In this document: one piece after another, positions 34,925 to 42,272 of the stretch
How positions within the stretch are numbered: position 1 is the stretch's first letter
Layout of the letters: each line of letters opens with the position of its first letter
Assembly (NCBI GenBank): GCA_041483135.1
Contig: JBGPFE010000008.1
Coordinates: 1 to 64,000 of the forward strand
Length of the DNA: 64,000 nucleotides
Direction of reading: 5' to 3'
DNA from: PALSA-1004 sp041483135
Lineage (GTDB): Bacteria; Pseudomonadota; Gammaproteobacteria; Burkholderiales; SG8-41
Notes under the pieces: generated by a model
What the model saw: the letters and a program-made list of their open reading frames with translations, nothing else
The model's database searches: none
Told to the model about the DNA's origin: nothing
Translations under genes and position numbers: made by a program

Positions 34925-35932
34925 TCAGCCGCGCTGTTTCAGCCAGGTCGCGGCAGCGACGGCAAAATAGGTGAGTATCGCATCGGCGCCGGCGCGTTTG
35001 AATGCGGTCAATGCTTCCAGTACGCACTTCTGTTCTTCCAGCCAGCCATTTTGTGCCGCGGCTTTCAGCATCGAATACTCGCCGCTTACTTGATACACGC
35101 ATGTCGGCGCCTTGAATTCGTCCTTGATGCGGCGAATGATGTCGAGATACGGCATGCCGGGTTTTACCATCACCATATCGGCGCCTTCCGCGAGATCAAG
35201 CCCGACTTCCCACAGCGCCTCGTCGCTGTTGGCGGGATCCATCTGATAATTGTATTTGTTGCCGCGACCAAGTTGCGAAGAAGAACCCACCGCATCGCGA
35301 AACGGGCCGTAGAAGCCCGACGCGTATTTCGCCGCGTAGGCGAGAATGCGCGTGTGGATATAGCCCTTGACGTCGAGCGCGGCGCGGATCGCGCCGATGC
35401 GGCCATCCATCATGTCGGAGGGCGCCACAATATCGACACCTGCCGCGGCATTGATCAGCGCCTGGCGCTGCAGCACGGCGATGGTTTCCTCGTTCAGCAC
35501 ATAGCCCGATCGGTCGATCACGCCGTCCTGGCCGTGCGTGGTGTAAGGATCAAGCGCGACGTCGGTGATCACGCCCAGTTCGGGAAACCGTTTTTTCAGT
35601 GCAGCGACGGTGCGCGGCACCAGCCCCTTCGCGTTGGTCGCTTCGCGGCCGTCGGCGGTTTTGAGGCTGCGTTCGATCGCCGGGAAAATCGCCAGCGCCG
35701 GAATGCCGAGCCGCACACACTGTTCGGCGTGTGGCAGCAGCTTGTCGATGGTATAGCGCTGGATGCCGGGCATCGACGCGATGCGTTCGGTGCGGCGTTT
35801 GCCGTCTATCACAAACACCGGGTAGATCAGATCGTCGGTCGTCAAACGGTGCTCGCGCATCAGCCGACGCGAGAACTCGTCATGCCGGTTACGTCGCATC
35901 CGGCGTTGCGGGTAGCTTCCAAGTATTTTCAT
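34925..35932 (-). CDS. hemB: Delta-aminolevulinic acid dehydratase (porphobilinogen synthase)
   Basis: Condenses two 5-aminolevulinate molecules to porphobilinogen. 335 residues. The Schiff-base Lys is in MVMVKPGMPYLDI, and the second active-site Lys in GRGNKYNYQMDPAN. The metal region reads LDPYTTHGQDG, lacking the Cys cluster of zinc enzymes, so this is a magnesium-type ALAD. A GTG at 35941 is possible, but ATG 35932 (MKILGSYPQRRMRRNR) fits the family. The start lies within the open 3' tail of engB on the same strand. Confidence 0.96.
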   Translation of the reverse strand: MKILGSYPQRRMRRNRHDEFSRRLMREHRLTTDDLIYPVFVIDGKRRTERIASMPGIQRYTIDKLLPHAEQCVRLGIPALAIFPAIERSLKTADGREATNAKGLVPRTVAALKKRFPELGVITDVALDPYTTHGQDGVIDRSGYVLNEETIAVLQRQALINAAAGVDIVAPSDMMDGRIGAIRAALDVKGYIHTRILAYAAKYASGFYGPFRDAVGSSSQLGRGNKYNYQMDPANSDEALWEVGLDLAEGADMVMVKPGMPYLDIIRRIKDEFKAPTCVYQVSGEYSMLKAAAQNGWLEEQKCVLEALTAFKRAGADAILTYFAVAAATWLKQRG

Positions 35933-36722
35933 GGGAATCACATAAGTTATTGAAATATAGAAAGTATTTTTTAAACATAGCTGGGAACTCGACCACCCTG
36001 AAATAGTCAGATTGTTTAGATGGTGTTAAACCGTCTCCCGCTTCTCCTCCCTGAGCGGGCGCCTTAATCTTTATTAAGGCTTCGCCCCCGGTTTTACTCC
36101 CCTTTAACCGGGGGTTTTTATGCCTGCCGTCGCCCAGCCATTCCTCAATTTTGGCGGCGGCCTCCACGATACCGATTTTGTGCGTGCTCGAAAAGAGCTG
36201 TGTGCTGCTGCAATTGGCGTATTCGCGCTGCAGCGCCAAGGCGACGCTGCGCAGCGTCGCTTTCGCTCGCTGCCGGCTCAACTTGTCGGACTTGCTCAAT
36301 AGCACATGCACCGGCGTGCCGGTCGGCTTAAGCCAGGCTATCAGCTGCCGGTCAAGCGCGGTGAGGGGGTGGCGCGCGTCCATGATCAGCAGCACCCCGC
36401 GCAAACACGAGCGCGTTTGCAGATAGCCGCCGATCAACTCATTCCAGCGTGCGCGCGTTGCGGCCGGCACCGCGGCGTAGCCGTAGCCCGGCAGATCGAC
36501 GAGGTAGCGGTCGGGCCCGACGCGGAAGAAATTGATGTGTTGCGTGCGACCCGGGGTTTTGCTGACGAAGGCCATGCGCTTGCGCTGTGCGAGCGCGTTG
36601 AGCGCGCTCGATTTGCCGGCGTTGGAGCGCCCGACGAATGCAACCTCGGCGCCGTGCGCGGGTGGCAACGCGTGCACGTCGGCGACGGTGGTGACGAAAT
36701 CAATGTTACGAAGTGTGGACAT
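35889..36722 (-). CDS. engB: Ribosome biogenesis GTP-binding protein EngB (YihA/YsxC) with unusual C-terminal tail
   Basis: GTPase acting in ribosome assembly and linked to cell division. G1 is VGRSNAGKSSALNAL, G3 DLPGYGYA, G4 LLSKSDKL, G5 SSTHKIG. The GTPase core ends near residue 200 (EEWLGDG), where homologues normally stop. Here the frame stays open for about 70 more residues, reading antisense through the neighbouring small RNA and across the first 44 bp of hemB. The start is ATG 36722; the longer upstream frame overlaps the cytochrome c4 gene region and is not credible. The tail looks non-native in composition (many Lys/Gly) and may reflect a lost stop codon. Confidence 0.9.
   Translation of the reverse strand: MSTLRNIDFVTTVADVHALPPAHGAEVAFVGRSNAGKSSALNALAQRKRMAFVSKTPGRTQHINFFRVGPDRYLVDLPGYGYAAVPAATRARWNELIGGYLQTRSCLRGVLLIMDARHPLTALDRQLIAWLKPTGTPVHVLLSKSDKLSRQRAKATLRSVALALQREYANCSSTQLFSSTHKIGIVEAAAKIEEWLGDGRHKNPRLKGSKTGGEALIKIKAPAQGGEAGDGLTPSKQSDYFRVVEFPAMFKKYFLYFNNLCDSHENTWKLPATPDAT
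36019..36119 (+). ncRNA. Probable small RNA with anti-Shine-Dalgarno loops (betaproteobacterial toxic sRNA-like)
   Basis: Four consecutive hairpins on the plus strand between hemB and engB. (1) GATGGT/ACCGTC, 36019-36035. (2) CCCGCT/AGCGGG, 36037-36059, loop TCTCCTCCCTG. (3) GCCTTAAT/ATTAAGGC, 36061-36080. (4) CCCCCGGTT/AACCGGGGG, 36085-36114, loop containing ACTCCCC, followed by TTTTT: a textbook terminator. The CU-rich loops are complementary to the Shine-Dalgarno consensus. This layout recalls the Rfam betaproteobacterial toxic small RNA family, in which such loops are conserved; the match is from memory and not searched. Transcription start not determined. Confidence 0.65.
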
Positions 36723-36803
36723 TGCTGCGCAGCCTAGCCTGTGAGAGGGGATTTCGATAGAATACGGCGTTTTCTTCAGGTTGCAACGTTGCAAGGAGAC
36801 CGC

Positions 36804-37427
36804 ATGAGATTCGCCATGGCGCTGTTGGCCTTCATCTGCGCCACCCGCGCCCCGTTTGGTTTTGCCGCCGAGCAGGCGGCCAAGGCAGATCCGGCGCAAG
36901 CGCAGCAGATCGTCACCAAAGTGTGCGCCGCGTGCCATGCGGCCGACGGCAACAGCGCAAGCCCGGCGAATCCGGTGCTCGCCGGCCAGCACGCCGATTA
37001 CATCACCAAGCAGCTCGTGAACTTCAAAGCGGGCGAGCGCAAAAATCCGGTGATGCTGGGAATGTCGGCGGCGCTGTCACCCGCCGACATGAAAAATCTC
37101 GGCGCCTATTTCGAAGGACAGAAACCAAAAACCCGCGCCGCGAAAAATTCGGAGCTGGTCAAGATAGGCCAGCTGATCTACCGCGGGGGCATCATGGCCA
37201 AAGGCGTTGCGGCATGCGCTTCCTGCCACGGCCCGAGCGGTGCCGGCATCCCGGCGCAGTTCCCGCGCGTCGCCGGCCAGTACCCGGAGTATGCGGTTTC
37301 GCAGCTGCAGGCGTTCCGCGCCGGCGAGCGCGCCAACGATCCAAACGGAATGATGCGTGCGATCGCCGTCAGGCTGTCGGATCAGGAAATCAAGGCGGTG
37401 GTGGAATACATGGCCGGCTTGCGCTGA
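36804..37427 (+). CDS. Diheme cytochrome c4
   Basis: Periplasmic or membrane-associated electron carrier to terminal oxidases. 207 residues. Signal peptide (MRFAMALLAFICATRAPFGFA), then two class I cytochrome c domains with heme motifs CAACH and CASCH. Candidate distal Met ligands are in NPVMLGMSAAL and NGMMRAIA. ATG 36804 follows AAGGAGA at seven bases. A longer open frame (from 36741) lacks a signal sequence at its start and is rejected. Divergent from engB. In relatives cytochrome c biogenesis genes (resB/ccsA) often follow, but here hemL converges. Confidence 0.93.
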   Translation: MRFAMALLAFICATRAPFGFAAEQAAKADPAQAQQIVTKVCAACHAADGNSASPANPVLAGQHADYITKQLVNFKAGERKNPVMLGMSAALSPADMKNLGAYFEGQKPKTRAAKNSELVKIGQLIYRGGIMAKGVAACASCHGPSGAGIPAQFPRVAGQYPEYAVSQLQAFRAGERANDPNGMMRAIAVRLSDQEIKAVVEYMAGLR

Positions 37428-37447
37428 CGCGCGGCGAGGCCGGGCCA

Positions 37448-37474
37448 ACAAGGGGCGGCGGGGTCGCCCCTTGT
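37448..37474. terminator. Hairpin between convergent cytochrome c4 and hemL genes
   Basis: Perfect 10 bp stem ACAAGGGGCG (37448-37457) / CGCCCCTTGT (37465-37474), 7-base loop, followed by GTTGTGG. The T-tract is weak, but position between two convergent genes supports a terminator role for both strands. Confidence 0.6.
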
Positions 37475-37497
37475 GTTGTGGCTAAGCTGCAAGCACC

Positions 37498-38781
37498 TCA
37501 GGTCGGAGTGGCGAAATAACGGCGCGCCGCAGCCAGCGTTTGCTCGATTTCTTCGGCGCCGTGCGCGGCCGACATGAAGCCGGCTTCGAACGCCGACGGC
37601 GCGAAATAGATGCCGTGATCGAGCATCGCGTGGAAAAAACGATTGAACGCCTGAGCGTCGCACTGCATGACTTCGGCATAGCTCAGCGGTGGCGTCGCGC
37701 GAAAGTACATGCCGAACATGCCCCCGACTGACTGCGCCGAGAATGCGATGCCGTTGTCGCGCGCGGCAGCGGACAGCCCCTCGGTCAGTGCGCGCGTGGC
37801 CGCGGCAAGCCGGTCGAAAAAGCCCGGCGCGTCGATCAGTTCGAGCGTGGCAAGGCCCGCGGCAACCGCCACCGGATTGCCTGACAGCGTGCCGGCCTGA
37901 TACACCGGACCGAGCGGCGCGATGCTCGCCATTACCTCGCGCCTGCCACCGAAAGCACCGAGCGGCATGCCGCCGCCTATGACTTTGCCGAGCGTGACCA
38001 GATCGGCGGTGATCCCGAACAGGCCTTGCGCGCCCCGCGGGCCGACGCGAAAGCCGGTCATCACCTCGTCGAAAATCAGCAGCGCGCCGTGGCGCGTGCA
38101 CAACGTGCGCAACGCGTCGAGAAATTCGCGGCTAGGCGTCACCAGGTTCATGTTGCCGGCGACCGGCTCGACGATCACGCACGCGATTGCGTTGCCGTCG
38201 CATCCGAACGTCGCTTCCAGCATCGCAACATTGTTGTATTCAAGCACCAGCGTGTGCGCCGCGGTGTCGGCAGGTACGCCGGCCGAGCTCGGGTTGCCAA
38301 GCGTCAACGCGCCCGATCCCGCCTTCACCAACAACGCATCGGCGTGACCGTGATAGCAACCTTCGAATTTGATGATCTTGGAGCGGCCGGTAAACCCGCG
38401 CGCGAGCCTGATCGCGCTCATCGTCGCCTCGGTGCCTGAACTCACCAGGCGCACTTGCTCGAGCCCCGGCACGCGTTGGCACAGCAGTTCGGCCAGCTCG
38501 ACCTCGGCCGCGGTCGGCGCGCCAAAGCTCAATCCCTGCGCCGCCGCTGCTTGCACTGCCTGTACCACTGTGGGGTGAGCGTGGCCGAGGATCAGCGGGC
38601 CCCACGAGCCGATATAATCGATATATTCCTTGCCGTCGACGTCCCATACCCGCGCGCCGCCGCCGCGCGCGAAGAAACGCGGCGTGCCGCCGACGGCACG
38701 GAACGCGCGCACCGGTGAATTGACACCACCCGGTATCACGCGTTGCGCGGCATGAAACAATTCTTCATTGAGTGACGTCAT
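37498..38781 (-). CDS. hemL: Glutamate-1-semialdehyde 2,1-aminomutase
   Basis: PLP enzyme making 5-aminolevulinate from glutamate-1-semialdehyde in the C5 pathway. 427 residues. The N-terminal signature is RVIPGGVNSPVRAF, the substrate segment GSWGPLILGHAHP, and the PLP Lys lies in LVTLGKVIGGGMPLGAFGG. The upstream frame continues over thiE but the start ATG 38781 overlaps the thiE stop (ATGA), so hemL is translationally coupled to thiE. Confidence 0.96.
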   Translation of the reverse strand: MTSLNEELFHAAQRVIPGGVNSPVRAFRAVGGTPRFFARGGGARVWDVDGKEYIDYIGSWGPLILGHAHPTVVQAVQAAAAQGLSFGAPTAAEVELAELLCQRVPGLEQVRLVSSGTEATMSAIRLARGFTGRSKIIKFEGCYHGHADALLVKAGSGALTLGNPSSAGVPADTAAHTLVLEYNNVAMLEATFGCDGNAIACVIVEPVAGNMNLVTPSREFLDALRTLCTRHGALLIFDEVMTGFRVGPRGAQGLFGITADLVTLGKVIGGGMPLGAFGGRREVMASIAPLGPVYQAGTLSGNPVAVAAGLATLELIDAPGFFDRLAAATRALTEGLSAAARDNGIAFSAQSVGGMFGMYFRATPPLSYAEVMQCDAQAFNRFFHAMLDHGIYFAPSAFEAGFMSAAHGAEEIEQTLAAARRYFATPT

Positions 38782-39425
38782 GTTGTTTTTACCTGGAACA
38801 AGCGGCAGAACTTGCGTGCCGCAGCTTCGATATCCGGCGCGTTGTATAGAGCGGATATTACTGCAACCGCGTCGGCGCCGGCATGGATCAGCTCGCCCGC
38901 GTTGTCGGGGGTGATGCCACCGATTGCCACTACCGGCAGCGCGACCAGTTGCTGCGCCACCAGCAGAATCGACAATGGCGCGCGCATCGCGCCGGGTTTG
39001 CTGGGCGACGCGAAGAAGCTGCCGAAAGCGACGTAATCCGCGCCTTGAGCCGCCGCGGACAGTGCGCGTTGCAGGTCGCTGTAGCACGATGCGCCGACGA
39101 TTTTGCGGCGGCCGAGTTGCGCGCGCGCGGCCGCGACCGACGCGTCATCGGCGCCGACGTGTACCCCATCAGCATCGATTTCGCGCGCGAGCTCGACATG
39201 ATCGTTGATAATCAGTGCCGCGCCATGACGCCGGCACAGCTCGCGCAATGCCGCAGCCTGCTCGCGACGCCGATTTTCGGCGGCGGTTTTGTTGCGGTAT
39301 TGCAGCATCCGCGCGCCGCCGGCGAGCGCAGCCTGGGTCTGAGCAAGCAGCAGCGCGGTATCGTCGAGGTCGGGCGTTACCGCGTATAGACCGGCAAGGA
39401 GGCTCTGATTCAGTTTCTCATGCAA
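38778..39425 (-). CDS. thiE: Thiamine-phosphate synthase
   Basis: Joins HMP-pyrophosphate and thiazole phosphate into thiamine phosphate. 215 residues, TIM-barrel: GGARMLQYRNKTA, LIINDHVELAREIDADGVHVG, GASCYSDLQRAL, DYVAFGSFFASPSKPGA and VVAIGGITPDNAGELI are all family signatures. The start is TTG at 39425, six bases behind AGGAGAGG; no ATG or GTG is available in frame near the N-terminus. Coupled to hemL downstream, 92 bp after thiD. Confidence 0.94.
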   Translation of the reverse strand: MHEKLNQSLLAGLYAVTPDLDDTALLLAQTQAALAGGARMLQYRNKTAAENRRREQAAALRELCRRHGAALIINDHVELAREIDADGVHVGADDASVAAARAQLGRRKIVGASCYSDLQRALSAAAQGADYVAFGSFFASPSKPGAMRAPLSILLVAQQLVALPVVAIGGITPDNAGELIHAGADAVAVISALYNAPDIEAAARKFCRLFQVKTT

Positions 39426-39517
39426 TCGGCGCCTCTCCTGACTTGGAGGATTTACGAGAGGCCAAAGGGGAAGGGAAGAATCCCATTTCTTCGCAAGCGC
39501 CCTTGTTCAAATATTCG

Positions 39518-40357
39518 CTAATTGTTTTCATCGGCGGGCTCATCCTCGCGCGCCCAGAACAGGCGGTCGGGGATGTGCTGGCCCATGCCCAGGCGGAAGG
39601 CGGTTTTCAGTGTCTGCCACGTGTATTCCTGCGCGTCCTTTACCGCATCGCTGATGCTGAGTCCGTTGGCGATGGTCGCTGCGATCGCGGAGGCGAGCGT
39701 GCAGCCGGAGCCGTGATAGCTGCCGGCGAGCCGCTCCCAGCTGTCGCTGCGCACCACGCCGTCCTGGCCGTAGAGCGTGTTGACGACTTGCGGTGTGTTT
39801 TCGTGCGTGCCGGTGATCAGCACGTATTCGCAGCCGATCGCGAGCAGCCGGCGCGCGCATTCGGCAAGATCAATCTCGTCCTCGCCGTCTTCCTGCACCA
39901 GTCGCCGCGCCTCGACGCTGTTGGGCGTGATGATGGTGGTCTGCGGCACCAGCAGCTCGCGCAATGCCGAAATCATTTCGTCGGTCACGAGCTCGTCGCC
40001 ACGGCCGGAGGCGAGCACCGGATCGAGCACCAGCGGAATTTCGGGATAATCGGAAACCACTTCGGCAATCGCGGCGATGTTTTCGATGCTGCCGACGAGC
40101 CCGATTTTGAACGCTGCGACCGGCATGTCCTCGAGCACGCAGCGCGCCTGGTCGGCGACCCACTCGGCGTCGAGCGCCATCATCTCCTCGACACCCATCG
40201 TGTCCTGTATCGTCACTGCGGTAACCACCGACAGCGGATGGCAGCCCATGCTCGCGAGCGTCATCACATCCGCCTGCAAGCCGGCGCCGCCGCTCGGATC
40301 GGTCGCCGCAAACGCGAGCACGATCGGCGGCAGCAAAGAGGGCGCTGAAGGCTCCAT
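39518..40357 (-). CDS. thiD: Hydroxymethylpyrimidine/phosphomethylpyrimidine kinase
   Basis: Two sequential phosphorylations of HMP to HMP-PP for thiamine. 279 residues, ribokinase-like fold: FAATDPSGGAGLQAD at the N-terminus, VLDPVLASGRGDEL, ITPNSVEARRL, LITGTHE, and the catalytic GSGCTLASAIAA anion hole. ATG 40357 directly follows an alternative GTG (40360). Head of thiD-thiE-hemL. No TPP riboswitch was recognised in the upstream gap. Confidence 0.94.
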   Translation of the reverse strand: MEPSAPSLLPPIVLAFAATDPSGGAGLQADVMTLASMGCHPLSVVTAVTIQDTMGVEEMMALDAEWVADQARCVLEDMPVAAFKIGLVGSIENIAAIAEVVSDYPEIPLVLDPVLASGRGDELVTDEMISALRELLVPQTTIITPNSVEARRLVQEDGEDEIDLAECARRLLAIGCEYVLITGTHENTPQVVNTLYGQDGVVRSDSWERLAGSYHGSGCTLASAIAATIANGLSISDAVKDAQEYTWQTLKTAFRLGMGQHIPDRLFWAREDEPADENN

Positions 40358-40878
40358 CACGGTCGGGATTGGTTGTTCGAAGGCGGGGTGTATCGGTAAA
40401 ATGATATTTTAGCTTAGAGTCTGTAACATAATGAAACACGCGATGCGCTGGCACGATTTTGGCTCAGGGCGCGAAGCAAGACATGCCGCTTAGTCATTCT
40501 AAGCCAGTGGCTTGCGACAATGCCATGGGCCAAAACTCGCGCCAGCCCGATTATTCATGAGTTTTCGCTCTGATCGTTTGCCGGGGTTGCGGCCAGAATC
40601 GGCGGCGCACCGGAGCGTGGAGCAGGGGCCCCGCGTGCGGGGATGCGACCGCGAAGGTGCGCGTGAGTCGCGTGGATTCGGTGCGCCGAGTGTCGCGCTC
40701 CGGGGTCGCATCCAAGCAGAATACGCTTGGAACCTGCTCCGCCCTCCACGCGACGCATCGTTGCTCGACTTGGCAATATTCTGGATATTGCCTGCATCGA
40801 GCGCCTCGCCATCACCAATTTTGGCTCGCAACGCACGTGCGTTTCAGTATGTTATAGGCTCTTAATTTGCCATTCACC
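40358..40878. other. Palindrome-rich gap between thiD and the rubredoxin gene
   Basis: 520 bp with no credible gene but many inverted repeats. GGATGCGACC (40641-40650) pairs with GGTCGCATCC (40704-40713), flanked by outer arms GCGTGGAGCAGG (40615-40626) and CCTGCTCC...TCCACGC (40733-40751). CCAAGC/GCTTGG lies within 40712-40730. GGCAATAT/ATATTGCC (40772-40792) is extended by CTCGA/TCGAG. The 10-mer ATTTTGGCTC occurs near both ends (about 40458 and 40819). Short open frames in both directions have no protein-like character. It must contain the divergent promoters of thiD and the rubredoxin gene. Confidence 0.65.
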
Positions 40879-41067
40879 ATGACAACAACGGACGTCAACG
40901 TACACAAAACTTACATGTGTTTGATCTGCGGTTTCATCTATGATGAGGCTGCCGGTCTGCCCGACGAAGGCATTGCGCCCGGCACGCGCTGGGAGGATGT
41001 GCCTATGAATTGGACTTGCCCCGAATGCGGTGCTCGAAAAGAGGATTTTGAGATGGTGCAGATATGA
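40879..41067 (+). CDS. Rubredoxin
   Basis: Small one-iron electron carrier in the cytoplasm. 62 residues from ATG 40879 (a TTG at 40867 is less likely). The four iron ligands are in MCLICGF and WTCPECGA, with the intervening YDEAAGLPDEGIAPGTRWEDVP typical of rubredoxins. The gene is commonly found opposite thiD in Betaproteobacteria. Its stop overlaps the next start as ATGA, coupling it to the glyoxalase gene. Confidence 0.95.
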   Translation: MTTTDVNVHKTYMCLICGFIYDEAAGLPDEGIAPGTRWEDVPMNWTCPECGARKEDFEMVQI

Positions 41068-41453
41068 GAATCATGCATACGATGCTGCGCGTCGGCGATC
41101 TGGATCGCGCGCTCGACTTCTATACGAAAGTGCTCGGCATGCGGGTGCTGCGGCGCAAGGATTATCCCGGGGGACGCTTCACGAACGTATTCGTCGGCTA
41201 CGGCGACGAAGCGAAAGAAGCCGTCATCGAGCTTACCCATAACTGGGACACCGAATCATACGACCCCGGCACCGGTTATGGTCACGTCGCGATCGAAGTC
41301 GACGATGCCTACAAGGCGTGCGAGGAGGTCAGGCAACGCGGCGGCAAGGTTGCGCGCGAAGCCGGACCGATGAAACATGGCACGACGGTCATCGCCTTCG
41401 TCGAAGACCCGGACGGCTATAAGATCGAATTCATCCAGCGTAAAGCCGCCTGA
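41064..41453 (+). CDS. gloA: Lactoylglutathione lyase (glyoxalase I)
   Basis: Isomerises the methylglyoxal-glutathione hemithioacetal to S-lactoylglutathione. 129 residues, vicinal oxygen chelate fold. Metal ligands by family alignment: His in MRIMHTMLRVGDL, Glu in AVIELTHNWD, His in GYGHVAIEVDD and Glu in GYKIEFIQRK. MKHGTTVIAFVEDPDGYKIE is the family C-terminus. Translationally coupled to rubredoxin. The His/Glu ligand set suggests a nickel-type enzyme as in E. coli. Confidence 0.94.
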   Translation: MRIMHTMLRVGDLDRALDFYTKVLGMRVLRRKDYPGGRFTNVFVGYGDEAKEAVIELTHNWDTESYDPGTGYGHVAIEVDDAYKACEEVRQRGGKVAREAGPMKHGTTVIAFVEDPDGYKIEFIQRKAA

Positions 41454-41471
41454 GCCTGCGCGCGCCGCAGC

Positions 41472-42257
41472 TTATTCGGCGCGCCGGCTCACATGATCGG
41501 CGAGCGCGATGAATTGCGCGACCGACAACTCCTGCGCACGCGCCGTCGGCGCGATGGCGAGCGCAGCGAAGTCCGGCTCCGCTAAAAAGCTGCGGAGTGA
41601 ATTGCGCAACGTCTTGCGCCGCTGCGAGAACGCGGCAGTGACAATACACGCGAACAGCGCCTTGTCGCGCGCGGGCTGGCGCAGCCGCCGCAGCGGTATC
41701 AGGCGCACTACCGCCGACTCGACCGCCGGCGCCGGACGGAACGCCGCCGCCGGCACGTCGAACAGTTTTTCCATGTCGAAACGGTACTGCAACATCACCG
41801 ACAGCCGCCCGTAGGCGCTGTCCGCGGGCGCCGCCACCATGCGCGCGACGACTTCCTTTTGCAGCATCACGTGAATATCGCGGATCCGTTCCGCATAGTC
41901 GACAAGGTGAAACAGCAGCGGCGTTGAGATGTTATACGGCAGGTTGCCGACGACGCGCAAATCATCGCCGAGCGCGGCGAAGTCGAAGTCGAGCACATCG
42001 GCGACATGCAGGCGCAGGCAATCGCCGAATTCGCGTTGCAACGCGGCGGCAAGATCGCGGTCTATCTCTATGGCGTCTACTTGCCTCGCCGCGACGAGCA
42101 GCGGGCGCGTCAGCGCGCCCAGTCCGGGACCGATTTCGACCAGGCGGTCGCTGCGAGCGGGACCTATCGCCGCGACAATCGCAGCGATCACGCCATCGTC
42201 GACGAGAAAATTCTGGCCGAATCTTTTGCGCGGCCGATGGGTTGCTGCGCGCGGCAT
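41472..42257 (-). CDS. rsmA: 16S rRNA (adenine1518-N6/adenine1519-N6) dimethyltransferase
   Basis: Dimethylates two adjacent adenines in helix 45 of 16S rRNA late in 30S assembly. 261 residues. N-terminal RKRFGQNFLVDD, SAM motif I LVEIGPGLGALTRPLL, acidic ribose contact DAIEIDRDLAAAL, and catalytic motif IV as VGNLPYNISTPLLFH. The C-terminal helical domain is intact. Starts 15 bp behind pdxA on the same strand, the usual surA-pdxA-rsmA order. Confidence 0.96.
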   Translation of the reverse strand: MPRAATHRPRKRFGQNFLVDDGVIAAIVAAIGPARSDRLVEIGPGLGALTRPLLVAARQVDAIEIDRDLAAALQREFGDCLRLHVADVLDFDFAALGDDLRVVGNLPYNISTPLLFHLVDYAERIRDIHVMLQKEVVARMVAAPADSAYGRLSVMLQYRFDMEKLFDVPAAAFRPAPAVESAVVRLIPLRRLRQPARDKALFACIVTAAFSQRRKTLRNSLRSFLAEPDFAALAIAPTARAQELSVAQFIALADHVSRRAE

Positions 42258-42272
42258 GCCGAATCCGGGTGC

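Noticed and set aside
40361..40560. Possible TPP riboswitch upstream of thiD
   Set aside because: The conserved CTGAGA and the ACC...GAACCTGATC-type core were looked for on the minus strand and not found.
40499..40865. Short frames on both strands in the thiD-rubredoxin gap
   Set aside because: They overlap one another across palindromes and have no protein-like features; the region is better read as structured non-coding DNA.
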